64,000 bases of DNA, taken from the NCBI GenBank assembly GCA_031655335.1, contig CP134226.1, positions 2,046,001-2,110,000 on the forward strand. The letters are read 5' to 3'. This DNA comes from Thalassospiraceae bacterium LMO-SO8 (GTDB lineage Bacteria > Pseudomonadota > Alphaproteobacteria > Rhodospirillales > Casp-alpha2). This document shows, piece after piece, positions 20,453-28,990 of the stretch; the stretch's first letter is position 1, and each line of letters opens with the position of its first letter. The position numbers were made by a program, and so were the translations under genes. Under the pieces are notes generated by a model. The model was not told the origin of the DNA. It saw only the letters and a list, made by a program, of their open reading frames with translations, and made no database searches.

Positions 20453-22135
20453 TCACCCGGCCCGGACTTCCGCCAGGAAAGCGGTGACCGAGGTCTTCAA
20501 CTGGGCGGACTGCGAGGACAGATCGTTGGCCGCTTCCTGAATTTGCCGGGATACCGTTGCCGTTTCCGAAACAGCTGTTGTGACGCCCTGGATGTTTGAA
20601 GATACGTCTCGCGTTCCCGCCGAGGCCTGGTCGACGTTGCGGGCGATTTCCGTGGTTGCGGCGCCCTGCTGTTCGACGGCGGCGGCCACGGACGACGTGA
20701 TCTCGTTCATTCGCCCGATGGTCGCACTGATGCCGGATATCGCCGTTGCCGAATTCTGCGTCGCGGATTGAATGCCGGCGATTTGCTGGCTGATTTCATC
20801 GGTTGCCTTCGCCGTTTGGTTGGCCAGATTCTTGACCTCGCTTGCGACCACGGCGAAGCCCTTGCCGGCGTCACCGGCCCGCGCCGCCTCGATGGTGGCG
20901 TTGAGCGCCAGAAGGTTGGTCTGCTCGGCGATATCGGTAATCAGGTTGATCACTTCACCGATTCGGGCCGCGGCTTGTGTCAGGCCCTGAACCATTTCCG
21001 TCGTCGTTTCGACTTCGTTGACGGCATCGCTTGCGATGCGGGTCGAATCGGCGACCTGGCGCGAAATCTCCTGGATCGACGAAGACAACTCATCGGCCGC
21101 CGAGGCGACGGTCTGGACGTTGGCGGCGGCTTCTTCGGACGCGGCGGCGACCGTCGCCGATTGGCTGCTTGCCTGATCGGCCGCGGCCGACATCGTCGTC
21201 GATGACGTATTCAGGTTCTCGGCGGCGTTGCTCACATGCTCGACGATGCCGCCAACCCTGGCTTCGAAATCGTTGGCCAGCTTTTGCATGGCGGCCCGGC
21301 GCTCCTCTGCGGCCCGGAGTTCTTGTTCCTTATTTGCCTCATTGAGGCGTTTAACCTCAATGGCGTTTTCCTTGAATGTCTGAACGGCGTCGGCCATTTC
21401 GCCGATTTCGTCTTTGCCGCCAACACCGGGGATATCGACGGCCTCGTTGCCGCCGGCGAGTTCGAGCATTGCCCGGGTCATTCCGCCAACGGCGCTGATG
21501 ATGCCTTTGCCGACGAAAAACAAAATCGCTGACAGAACGGCCAGGGCGATGAGATAGGCGGCGGTCCCGCCTTTCGTCGATGTTTCAAGAGCAGCCTGAA
21601 CGTCGTGGATCGACTTATCGAACTCGGCCTTCACGGTCCCGCTGTAGGTGCCCAAGGCCGCCGACATGCTTTCGCCGTAGGTGTCGATGACGTCGTCAAT
21701 CTTGGCGAATTCCTCGATCGAGGCCTTGGATTCGATCAGTTTGCTGAGGTCGACCTGGATGCCTTGTGCCAGTGGAGCGATCTTGGCGACGATCTGCGAC
21801 ATCGCCTCTTTCCCCGAAGGGGTCTCTTCCAGTTCGATAAGCTTGGCGCCGTCTTCCTTCAGGCTCTTAATGCTGGCGGCGATCACTTCCTTGCGCTCGG
21901 GTTGGATTTGCCCCTCTTCCTTGTCGATGATCGAATCCATGGCGGCCAGAATCAGTTCCAGATTGGCGCGCTTCATGTTTTCCGCCAGGGTCAGTTTCTC
22001 GTTGGTTTGGGCACTGGTCGCAACGGAGGCGTCGATGCGTGCGCCGACCAGGAAGGCGATGCCCTGCACGCTGGTCAGTGCCAAGGCCGAGACAATCCCG
22101 ATCAGGATGATTTTATTCCGAATAGTCCAATTCAT
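20453..22135 (-). CDS. Methyl-accepting chemotaxis protein (paralogue A)
   Basis: Transmembrane chemoreceptor, 560 residues. ATG at 22135 follows GGGGGA. TM1 spans about residues 8-31, the periplasmic helical sensor about 32-185, and TM2 about 190-212. A HAMP segment comes next, then the cytoplasmic coiled coil with the highly conserved tip [20 protein letters not shown] and [19 protein letters not shown]. There is no CheR/CheB-tethering pentapeptide; it ends FLAEVRAG. The signalling half is nearly the same as in the neighbouring receptor, including a 54-base identical stretch, while the sensor halves differ. The ligand is unknown. Confidence 0.95.
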   Translation of the reverse strand: MNWTIRNKIILIGIVSALALTSVQGIAFLVGARIDASVATSAQTNEKLTLAENMKRANLELILAAMDSIIDKEEGQIQPERKEVIAASIKSLKEDGAKLIELEETPSGKEAMSQIVAKIAPLAQGIQVDLSKLIESKASIEEFAKIDDVIDTYGESMSAALGTYSGTVKAEFDKSIHDVQAALETSTKGGTAAYLIALAVLSAILFFVGKGIISAVGGMTRAMLELAGGNEAVDIPGVGGKDEIGEMADAVQTFKENAIEVKRLNEANKEQELRAAEERRAAMQKLANDFEARVGGIVEHVSNAAENLNTSSTTMSAAADQASSQSATVAAASEEAAANVQTVASAADELSSSIQEISRQVADSTRIASDAVNEVETTTEMVQGLTQAAARIGEVINLITDIAEQTNLLALNATIEAARAGDAGKGFAVVASEVKNLANQTAKATDEISQQIAGIQSATQNSATAISGISATIGRMNEITSSVAAAVEQQGAATTEIARNVDQASAGTRDVSSNIQGVTTAVSETATVSRQIQEAANDLSSQSAQLKTSVTAFLAEVRAG

Positions 22136-22378
22136 GTTCGTATCCCCCAAAGACGGCAGGCGTCTTCATCTCCAGTCAAAGTCGTTATGATGAAAAACGA
22201 ATTTGGCCGATTGCTGAATCCCCAAGCGCAATAAGCTTATATTCATCATCACACAGGTGTGTGCGGATGGAAATTATGCCGAAGGTCATAGGGGCGGGGT
22301 GATTTTGCAGGGGGCTGCCGGGAATCGCCTCTGGCGCGCGGGAAGACACGCCATGTTTTCCGCGGGCGCCGAAAATGA
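22136..22378. other. Intergenic region between the two chemoreceptors
   Basis: No gene seen. It should hold the promoter of receptor A. The only clear symmetry is CACACA-GG-TGTGTG at 22250-22263, about 115 bp upstream of that start. Confidence 0.4.
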
Positions 22379-22413
22379 AAACACTCCCGCGGATAGACGC
22401 CGCGGGAGTGTTT
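22379..22413 (-). terminator. Rho-independent terminator of chemoreceptor B
   Basis: AAACACTCCCGCGG (22379-22392) pairs perfectly over 14 bp with CCGCGGGAGTGTTT (22400-22413), loop of 7. On the minus strand the stem ends in four Ts followed by CATTTTC. It lies 24 bp after the receptor B stop codon. Confidence 0.92.
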
Positions 22414-22437
22414 AATACGCTGCGCCGGAACGGATGC

Positions 22438-24168
22438 TTACCCGCCCCGGACTTCCGCCAGGAAAGCGGTGACCGAGGTCTTCAACTGGGCGGACTGCGT
22501 GGACAGGTCGGCGGCGGCGTTCTGAATCTGCCGGGAGACGTTCGCGGTTTCGGAAACGGCGACCGTCACGCCCTGAATATTCGACGAAACGTCACGGGTG
22601 CCGGCCGAAGCCTGCTCGACGTTGCGGGCGATCTCGGCTGTTGCGGCGCCTTGCTGTTCGACGGCGGCGGCGACCGAGGCCGTGATTTCGTTCATCCGGC
22701 CGATGGTCGTGCTGATGCCGGAGATGGCGGTGGCGGATTCGCGGGTGGCGTTCTGAATGCCGGCGATCTGCTGGCCGATTTCCTCTGTCGCCTTGGCCGT
22801 CTGGTTGGCCAAATTCTTGACCTCGGAGGCGACCACGGCGAAGCCCTTGCCGGCATCACCGGCGCGCGCCGCCTCGATGGTGGCGTTGAGGGCCAAAAGG
22901 TTGGTCTGCTCCGCGATATCCGTGATCAGATTGACGACCTCGCCAATCCGGTTGGCGGCGTCGGTCAGGCTTTGCACCCGAACCGTGGTCTGCTCGATCT
23001 CGCTCACGGCGTCCGATGCGATGCGCGTCGAATCGGAGACCTGGCGGGAAATTTCCTGGATCGACGACGATAGTTCCTCGGCCGCCGAGGCGACCGTCTG
23101 GACGTTGGCGGCGGCCTGCTCCGAGGCGGCGGCGACGGTCGATGCCTGACTGCCCGCCTGATCGGCGGCGGCGGCCATGGTTTCGGACGATGCGCTGAGA
23201 TTGTCGGCGGCGTCACCGACGTGCGAGACCACGCCGCCGACACTGGATTCAAACTGGGCGGCCAGCCGGTTCATGGTTTCCTTGCGCTCGCGCAGGTTGG
23301 CGGCTTCCATCTCCTTCTGCCGCGCTTCCAGTTTGGCGGCCTCGTCCAGGCCGGCCCGCAGTTCACCCAGCGCGCGCCCGACCGGGCCGAACTCGTCCTT
23401 GCGCGAGGGGGACAGGGACAGGTTGTCCTCGCTGCCGCGGTCGGCGACGATGTCGAGATCGTTCAGAAGCTTGTCGATCGGCTCGCGGATGACCCTGAAC
23501 AGGTAGAACGCCAGAATGATCGCAACCGCGAGGGCCAGGCCGGCCGCGACGAAGAAGGCGTTGACGATGCCCTTTGTGTCTTCGGTGATCTGGGTCATCT
23601 TCCGATTGACGTTGACGGACGTGTCTTTGGCTAATTTCTCAATCTGCGTGTTGATTTGATCGACAGCCCCGGTCATGGCGCCGGCGGCCTTGTCGAAATC
23701 GCCCATCAGCTTGTTGCCGCTCTCCGCAGCTCCGGCGATATAGGCCTTGGCCATGGTTTCACCCTGCGTGAAATAGGCGGGCATGGCGGCTTCCGCCGCT
23801 TCGATGGCCTTGTGGATGTCGGTCAGTTCAAGGTCCCGCGCGATAACCTTGGCTGCTGCTGCGGCCTTTTCGAACGCGGCACGGTGTTCCTTGGCCAAGT
23901 CGAAGCCGTCGTTCAGTCCGTCAAGGCCCCGGGTCGCGGAAATGTCGGTCAACCATTGCTGTACCTGGACGGCATGGAATCGGATGTCCTTCACCAGCAG
24001 GTTCAGCGGCACCACCTTGTCCAGGTTGCGCGCCACGTCGTGTTTGGCCTGCTCAAGGATTATCAGCTCCTTGGAAAGTTCGCGGACCTCATATCCGCCG
24101 GCGGCGATAAACACGGCGAGGATGCCGAACAGACAGGCGGCCAGCTTTTGACGAATGGTGAGAGACAT
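22438..24168 (-). CDS. Methyl-accepting chemotaxis protein (paralogue B)
   Basis: Transmembrane chemoreceptor, 576 residues. Start [19 protein letters not shown] at 24168 follows AAGGAA. TM1 covers about residues 9-25. The periplasmic helical domain is about 160 residues with a hydrophobic TM2 ([20 protein letters not shown]) near 200-220, then a HAMP domain and the same methylation/tip region as receptor A ([20 protein letters not shown]). It ends FLAEVRGG with no pentapeptide. A terminator separates it from receptor A, so the two are transcribed apart. The sensory domain is unlike that of A; the ligand is unknown. Confidence 0.95.
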   Translation of the reverse strand: MSLTIRQKLAACLFGILAVFIAAGGYEVRELSKELIILEQAKHDVARNLDKVVPLNLLVKDIRFHAVQVQQWLTDISATRGLDGLNDGFDLAKEHRAAFEKAAAAAKVIARDLELTDIHKAIEAAEAAMPAYFTQGETMAKAYIAGAAESGNKLMGDFDKAAGAMTGAVDQINTQIEKLAKDTSVNVNRKMTQITEDTKGIVNAFFVAAGLALAVAIILAFYLFRVIREPIDKLLNDLDIVADRGSEDNLSLSPSRKDEFGPVGRALGELRAGLDEAAKLEARQKEMEAANLRERKETMNRLAAQFESSVGGVVSHVGDAADNLSASSETMAAAADQAGSQASTVAAASEQAAANVQTVASAAEELSSSIQEISRQVSDSTRIASDAVSEIEQTTVRVQSLTDAANRIGEVVNLITDIAEQTNLLALNATIEAARAGDAGKGFAVVASEVKNLANQTAKATEEIGQQIAGIQNATRESATAISGISTTIGRMNEITASVAAAVEQQGAATAEIARNVEQASAGTRDVSSNIQGVTVAVSETANVSRQIQNAAADLSTQSAQLKTSVTAFLAEVRGG

Positions 24169-24310
24169 GAAGGGTTCCTTGGGGTTTTCGCAAATTGAGA
24201 AAAGGGGCGGAGGTTGGCGGGGATGACGCAAGAAATGTACCAGAAGCCCGATGGAGGCCACGGCTATGTGACGTTTTGTGTGGGTTATACGGGGCTTGGT
24301 GCCGGGTGGA

Positions 24311-25369
24311 TCACCCGCGGCGTGGCATCAAGGCCCAGATGTCGAAATCGAGCACCACGGCGGGATGATCCTTGCCGTCCGCAACCTTCAGCGGAAAATC
24401 GGCACAAGGATGGTCCTTGGCCGCGACCACGCGCAGGCGCAGCGCGCCCAGGTCGTCGCGGCCCGGCAGGGCGGCCTTGTCCAGGACTTCCGACCAGGCA
24501 TAAACCGTGTCGCCCGCGAACGAGGGAGCGACATGCCGTCCGCCGTTGATGGCGGCGATGTGGAAGGCGTTGGCCAGGCCGTTGAAGGACAGGCCCCGGG
24601 CCAGGGAAATGATATGCCCGCCGTAGATCAGACGCTTGCCGAACCGGCCGTCTTTTTGCGCGTGCAGGTCGAAATGCACCTTCGCCGTGTTCTGGTAAAG
24701 GCGCGTCGCCAGCATGTGTTCCGCTTCTTCCAGGGTCATGCCGTCGACATGGTCGATCTTCTCGCCCACGGCATAGTCGTCCCAGAAATGGGCGCTGCCG
24801 GCGGCAATCTCGTCATAGGCGGCAAGGCTGAGGCTGTCCGGCACGGCCAAATCCTCGGCGGCGACGGCGCCGGGCAGGTCTGGCGCTTGGGTAACTGGTG
24901 CCGGCGCGGCTTCGTCGCCCTTACGGACCATCACCCAGCGCACATAGGACAGTACTTCCTCGCGGCGTTGATTGGTGCCCGTGGTGCGGACCCAGACGAC
25001 GCCGGTCTTGCCGTTGGAATTTTCCTTCACGCCGATGACTTCGGACTGGGCGCTCAGCGTGTCGCCCGGATAGACCGGCACTCCGAACCGCCCGTCCGCA
25101 TAGCCCAGGTTGGCCACGGCGTTGAGCGAGATGTCCGGCACGGTCTTGCCGAACACGATATGGAACACCAGCATGTCGTCCACGGGCATGCCGTCATAGC
25201 CCAGCGCCATGGCGAACATGTCCGACGATTGCAGCGCGAAGCGGTTGCCGTAAAGGGCCGTGTAAAGCGCGATTTCGCCCTCGGTCACCGTGCGCGGCGT
25301 GGCGTGGCGGAGGACCTGACCGGGGACGAAATCCTCGAAGAAATTGCCCCGGTTTGTCTTGTCGCTCAT
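24311..25369 (-). CDS. mch: Mesaconyl-CoA hydratase / MaoC-family dehydratase
   Basis: 352-residue protein with two hot-dog (MaoC-like) halves, starting [22 protein letters not shown]. The length, the FEDF..GQ opening and [19 protein letters not shown] match mesaconyl-C1-CoA hydratase (beta-methylmalyl-CoA dehydratase) of the ethylmalonyl-CoA pathway. The reaction is 3-methylmalyl-CoA to mesaconyl-CoA and back. It is downstream of a malyl-CoA lyase/thioesterase-type gene on the same strand (37-bp gap), the pairing known from Rhodobacter. No crotonyl-CoA carboxylase/reductase or ethylmalonyl-CoA mutase lies in the window, so the pathway is inferred only from this pair. Confidence 0.82.
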   Translation of the reverse strand: MSDKTNRGNFFEDFVPGQVLRHATPRTVTEGEIALYTALYGNRFALQSSDMFAMALGYDGMPVDDMLVFHIVFGKTVPDISLNAVANLGYADGRFGVPVYPGDTLSAQSEVIGVKENSNGKTGVVWVRTTGTNQRREEVLSYVRWVMVRKGDEAAPAPVTQAPDLPGAVAAEDLAVPDSLSLAAYDEIAAGSAHFWDDYAVGEKIDHVDGMTLEEAEHMLATRLYQNTAKVHFDLHAQKDGRFGKRLIYGGHIISLARGLSFNGLANAFHIAAINGGRHVAPSFAGDTVYAWSEVLDKAALPGRDDLGALRLRVVAAKDHPCADFPLKVADGKDHPAVVLDFDIWALMPRRG

Positions 25370-25406
25370 GGCCTGTGGTGTTCCGGTCGAATGGGTTGGA
25401 GGAAGG

Positions 25407-26300
25407 TTATTCGGCGGCCTGGGCGGCCTGTTCCATCTTAGCGATGGCGTCGGCCATGGCGACCATCTGCTTGGCGCCCTCGACGTGCAGGTTTTCGATC
25501 AGCTTGCCGTCGACCAGCACCACGCCCTTGCCTTCCTTTTCGGCCTCGGCATGGGCCTCGATGATCCGCTTGGACCAGGCGATTTCGTCTTCCGAGGGCG
25601 AGAACGCCTCGTTGGCCATGGCGATGGTCTTGGGGTGGATCAGGGTCTTGCCGTCCATGCCCAGTTCGCGGCCCTGGCGGCAGGACGCCATGAAGCCCGC
25701 GTCGTCGGCCAGGTCCAGATGCACGCCGTCCAGAATCGCGATCTTGGCCGCGCGGGCGGCCAGCAGGCACAGGCCCAGAGAGGTGATGAAGGGAATGCGG
25801 TCCGGCGTGTGCTGGGCGCGCAGATCCTTGGCCAGGTCCGACGTGCCCATCACCAGGCATTGCAGGCGCGGACTGGAAAAGGCGATCTCCTCGGCGTGCA
25901 GCATGCCGAGCGGCGTTTCCATCATGGCCCAGATCGGCAGGTCGGCGGGCGCGCCGGCGGCGTCCAGGATGGCGATCGCCTGATCGACCATGGCCTTGCT
26001 TTCGACCTTGGGCAGCAGCACCGCATGGGCGCCCATCTTGGCGGCGGCCTTCAGGTCGTCCTCGCCCCACGGGCCGTCGAGCCCGTTGGTCCGCACGATC
26101 AGCTCGCGCGCCCCGTAGCCGCCTTCCTTGATGGCCGCCGTGATCTGGTCGCGGGCGGTCTGCTTGGCGTCGGGGGCGACGGCGTCCTCCATGTCCAGGA
26201 TCAGGCCGTCGGCGGCCAGCGTGCGGCCCTTTTCCAGGGCGCGGGCGTTGGAGCCGGGCATGTACAGAACGGAACGACGGGGCCGAATGGTGAGGGCCAT
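25407..26300 (-). CDS. CitE-like HpcH/HpaI lyase: (3S)-malyl-CoA thioesterase or malyl/methylmalyl-CoA lyase
   Basis: TIM-barrel acyl-CoA lyase family, 297 residues. MALTIRPRRSVLYMPGSNARALEKGRTL is the family opening. The acidic metal ligands are in LILDMEDAVAPDAK and in WAMMETPLGMLHAEEI, and GMDGKTLIHPKTIAMANEAFSP is the CoA-side signature. Overall text resembles the Rhodobacter Mcl2-type (malyl-CoA thioesterase) more than Mcl1. In the alternative role it would cleave 3-methylmalyl-CoA to propionyl-CoA and glyoxylate. Its partner gene, mesaconyl-CoA hydratase, supports ethylmalonyl-CoA-type metabolism either way. Confidence 0.85.
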   Translation of the reverse strand: MALTIRPRRSVLYMPGSNARALEKGRTLAADGLILDMEDAVAPDAKQTARDQITAAIKEGGYGARELIVRTNGLDGPWGEDDLKAAAKMGAHAVLLPKVESKAMVDQAIAILDAAGAPADLPIWAMMETPLGMLHAEEIAFSSPRLQCLVMGTSDLAKDLRAQHTPDRIPFITSLGLCLLAARAAKIAILDGVHLDLADDAGFMASCRQGRELGMDGKTLIHPKTIAMANEAFSPSEDEIAWSKRIIEAHAEAEKEGKGVVLVDGKLIENLHVEGAKQMVAMADAIAKMEQAAQAAE

Positions 26301-26400
26301 CTGAAAGCTCTCCTTGGGGCAATGAATTGGGTTGGAAATTCGGTGATTATATTGCGCCGCACACTAGCAACTGGACGGCGCTGGTGGCAAGCTTCGGCGC

Positions 26401-27258
26401 ATGTCCGTCTTGTCCTTCCATTCGCGGGTTTCCCGCGGCTACGTGGGCAACAGCGCCGTCGTCCCGGCGCTGCAGGCCCTTGGCCGCGACGTCGTCCCGG
26501 TGGACACGGTGGTGCTGTCCAACCACCCGGGCCACCGTACGGTGACCGGCCGACGGGTGCCCGCCGAAGAGGTTCGGGCATTGGCCGACGCGGTCCTGGG
26601 GCTGTCCGGTGCCCCCGCCTTTCGTGCGGTGATGACGGGCTACATGGCCGGGATCGATACGGCCCGGGCGGCGCTCGGCGTCGTCGACCGGGTCAAGGCG
26701 GCGCGGGCCGGCGCGATCTATGTCTGCGATCCGATCCTCGGCGACCGGGACGAAGGCATTTACGTGGACGACGCCCTGCTGCCGTTCTTCCGGGGCGAGG
26801 CCCTGCCGCGCGCCGACCTGGCCCTGCCCAACGCGTTCGAGCTGGAACAGCTGACCGGCGACCGGGTGGTCGATGTCGGCACGGCGGTGGCCGCCGCCCA
26901 TGCGCTGCGGGCGCGCGGTACGGGGGCGGTCGTCGTGACGTCCGTGCCCGACCATCCGGACCCGGACCTGGGCGGCCTGCTGATCGGCACCTTGGCCGTC
27001 GACGACGAAGGCGAATGGCTGATCGAGGCGCCGAAACTGACCCGTCGGGCGAAAGGGGCGGGTGACGTGTTCGCGGGTCTGATCATCGGGCATCTGCTCG
27101 CCGGCATGGCGTTGCGCGACGCGGCGGCGCGGGCCACGGCCTCGGTCCACGGCTTGCTCGAAGCCGCCGACGAGGACGACCTGGACCTGCCGGTGATCCG
27201 CCGCCGCGATCTGTTGACGCAACCGGAACGAACCTTCAAACCGCAAGCCGTGCGCTGA
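26401..27258 (+). CDS. pdxY: Pyridoxal kinase
   Basis: PfkB/ribokinase-superfamily kinase of the B6 salvage pathway, phosphorylating pyridoxal. It has 285 residues and starts MSVLSFHSRVSRGYVGNSAVVPAL; the SRVxxGYVGN motif is the PdxK/PdxY N-terminal signature. YVCDPILGDRDEGIYV holds the DP(V/I)xGD motif, and the C-terminal anion hole is KGAGDVFAGLIIGHLL. Divergent from the malyl-CoA gene with 100 bp between. No operon partner. Confidence 0.93.
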   Translation: MSVLSFHSRVSRGYVGNSAVVPALQALGRDVVPVDTVVLSNHPGHRTVTGRRVPAEEVRALADAVLGLSGAPAFRAVMTGYMAGIDTARAALGVVDRVKAARAGAIYVCDPILGDRDEGIYVDDALLPFFRGEALPRADLALPNAFELEQLTGDRVVDVGTAVAAAHALRARGTGAVVVTSVPDHPDPDLGGLLIGTLAVDDEGEWLIEAPKLTRRAKGAGDVFAGLIIGHLLAGMALRDAAARATASVHGLLEAADEDDLDLPVIRRRDLLTQPERTFKPQAVR

Positions 27259-27282
27259 CCCGAAATGGTCACAGAGGTGCTC

Positions 27283-27327
27283 TTGACAGGCCAGCGTCGG
27301 TTTAGTATTTAACCAATGCGTTAAATA
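27283..27327 (+). promoter_or_regulatory. Promoter with overlapping ArsR-type operator
   Basis: A -35 element TTGACA (27283-27288) is followed, after a 17-bp spacer, by TATTTA (27306-27311) as -10. The -10 lies inside the left arm of a perfect inverted repeat, TATTTAAC (27306-27313) and GTTAAATA (27320-27327) with a 6-bp spacer. This is 19 bp before the arsR-type ATG, so repressor binding would block RNA polymerase. It strongly suggests autoregulation of the five-gene cluster. Confidence 0.8.
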
Positions 27328-27345
27328 AAGAAAGACCGATACGAC

Positions 27346-27693
27346 ATGACCGCGGACGCCCTCAGCGAGACCTTCCAGGCCCTGGCCGACCCGACCCGCC
27401 GGGCGATCCTGGCGCGGCTGGCGCGGGGCGAGGCCTCGGTGTCGGAACTCAGCGCGCCGTTCGACATGTCCCTGCCCGCGGTGTCCCGTCATCTGAAGGT
27501 GCTGGAGCGCGCCGGCCTGATCGAGCGCGGCCGCCAGGCGCAATGGCGGCCCTGCCGCCTGAACGGCGAGGGATTGAAGCCGGTCTTTGATTGGGTCGAG
27601 GAATACCGCCGCTTCTGGGAGCAGAGTTTCGATCGCCTGGAGGCCTATCTGGAAGAAATTCAAAGCAAGGATACAAGCAATGAACAGCACTAG
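27346..27693 (+). CDS. ArsR/SmtB-family transcriptional regulator
   Basis: 115-residue winged-helix repressor. MTADALSETFQALADPTRRAILARLARGEASVSELS and the recognition helix MSLPAVSRHLKVLERAGLIERG are classic ArsR. It lacks the CVC metal motif of metal-sensing ArsR proteins. It belongs to the metal-independent group (SdpR/PgrR-like) usually found beside SRPBCC/AHSA1 proteins, as here. The next gene starts 14 bp inside its 3' end. Confidence 0.92.
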   Translation: MTADALSETFQALADPTRRAILARLARGEASVSELSAPFDMSLPAVSRHLKVLERAGLIERGRQAQWRPCRLNGEGLKPVFDWVEEYRRFWEQSFDRLEAYLEEIQSKDTSNEQH

Positions 27694-28195
27694 CGCCGGG
27701 GCGAACCCGGTCTTCAAGACCAGCCACCGCGCCAGGGCGCCGCGCGACCTTGTGTGGCGTGTGTGGACCGAGGGCGAACACCTGGTGCGCTGGTGGGGCC
27801 CCACCGGCTGCACGGTGGGACAGTGCGATCTCGATTTCCGGGTCGACGGCACCTTCCACTATCAGCTGATGTTTCCCAACGGCATGGAGGTATGGGGCAA
27901 GTTCGTGTTCCGTGAGATCGCCGCGCCGGAACGCCTGGAGTTTCTCAACGGGTTTTCCAATCCGCAGGGCGAGTTCGCGGCGTCCCCGTTTCCCGGTGAT
28001 TGGCCCCGCCAAATGCGGACCGTCATCACGTTCGAGGATCTGGGCGATGAGACGGAAATTTCCCTGACGTCCGAACCCTACAACGCGACGGAGGCCCAGC
28101 AGGCCACCTTCGCCGCCACCATGCCGTCCATGGTCGGCGGCTGGGCCGGCACCTTCGCCCGCCTGGACGATCACCTGAACAGCCAAGCCAACTGA
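27680..28195 (+). CDS. SRPBCC (AHSA1-like) domain protein 1
   Basis: 171-residue helix-grip protein of the START/Bet-v-1-like superfamily. VFKTSHRARAPRDLVWRVWTEGEHLVRWWGP is the AHSA1 opening, and the C-terminal helix MVGGWAGTFARLDDHL closes the ligand cavity. ATG at 27680 overlaps the regulator's 3' end by 14 bp, so translation is coupled. These proteins bind hydrophobic small ligands or act as co-chaperone-like or hydrolytic modules; the ligand here is unknown. A second copy follows. Confidence 0.9.
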   Translation: MNSTSAGANPVFKTSHRARAPRDLVWRVWTEGEHLVRWWGPTGCTVGQCDLDFRVDGTFHYQLMFPNGMEVWGKFVFREIAAPERLEFLNGFSNPQGEFAASPFPGDWPRQMRTVITFEDLGDETEISLTSEPYNATEAQQATFAATMPSMVGGWAGTFARLDDHLNSQAN

Positions 28196-28224
28196 CCGAT
28201 ATCGACCCAAGGGAGGAATACCCC

Positions 28225-28695
28225 ATGGATACCGCCGCCCAACCCGACCTGGACCAGCCGCAGACGACCCTGTTTCTGACCCGCACCTTCGCGGCACCCC
28301 GCGCCTTGTTGTTCAAGCTGTGGACCCAGCCGGAACACATCGTCAGATGGTGGGGCTGCGCCGAAACGGGCAGCGTCGATTTCACCAGCGACCTTCGGGT
28401 CGGCGGTGAATTCACCGCCGTCATGCAACTCGCCAACGGCCACACGCACCGCATCACCGGCGTCTATTGCAAGATCGAGGAACCGGCGCGCCTGGTCTTC
28501 ACCTGGGCGTGGGAGAACACGGACGGGTTTCAGGGCGGCGAGACCCTGGTCACCGTCACGTTCGAGGAAAAGGACGGGCAGACCGAATTGACCCTGCGCC
28601 ACGAATCCTTCGCCACCGAGGACGCCTGCGCCGCGCACGGCCAGGGTTGGGGTGCGAGCCTCGATCGCCTGGGCGAGATCATCGCGACCCTCTGA
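28225..28695 (+). CDS. SRPBCC (AHSA1-like) domain protein 2
   Basis: 156-residue second SRPBCC protein, preceded by GGGAGGA about seven bases before its ATG. It has LTRTFAAPRALLFKLWTQPEHIVRWWGC and the same fold order as the upstream copy but low identity, so an old duplication or independent recruitment. Glu-rich VTVTFEEKDGQTELTLRHE strands line the predicted cavity. Two different SRPBCC proteins in tandem suggest either a heterodimer or two ligands. Confidence 0.9.
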   Translation: MDTAAQPDLDQPQTTLFLTRTFAAPRALLFKLWTQPEHIVRWWGCAETGSVDFTSDLRVGGEFTAVMQLANGHTHRITGVYCKIEEPARLVFTWAWENTDGFQGGETLVTVTFEEKDGQTELTLRHESFATEDACAAHGQGWGASLDRLGEIIATL

Positions 28696-28698
28696 GCC

Positions 28699-28968
28699 AT
28701 GGCGACCGTCCATTTCACCAGCCAGCTTGAACGCTTCCTGCCGGCGCCGACGGTGGAAGCCCCCGGCGCCACGTTGGGCGAGGTGCTGGCCGCGGTGTTC
28801 GAGCGGAACCCGCAACTGCGCGGCTACATCCTGGATGACCAGGGCGCGGTGCGCCGCCACGTCGCCGTGTTCGTCGGCGGGCGGCCGCTCCATGACCGCA
28901 CCGATCTGGCCGTCCCGGTCGGTGAGAACGAGAAAATCCACGTGCTGCAGGCTCTGTCCGGCGGCTGA
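28699..28968 (+). CDS. MoaD/ThiS-family ubiquitin-like protein
   Basis: 89-residue beta-grasp protein three bases after the second SRPBCC stop. The C-terminus is VLQALSGG, so it has the diglycine that is adenylated and thiocarboxylated in MoaD and ThiS. VRRHVAVFVGGRPLHDRTDLAVPVGENEKIHV is the MoaD-like core. No moaE, thiG, or E1-like (MoeB/ThiF) gene is next to it, so ordinary molybdopterin synthesis is not indicated. It probably works with the propeller protein encoded directly downstream, a pairing I recall from other genomes without a known function. Confidence 0.85.
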   Translation: MATVHFTSQLERFLPAPTVEAPGATLGEVLAAVFERNPQLRGYILDDQGAVRRHVAVFVGGRPLHDRTDLAVPVGENEKIHVLQALSGG

Positions 28969-28990
28969 CAGTCATAGGAAGAAGGCAAGC

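Noticed and set aside
27346-27693. Metal-resistance (arsenic/zinc) ArsR regulator
   Set aside because: No CVC or other metal-binding cysteine motif and no metal exporter in the cluster.
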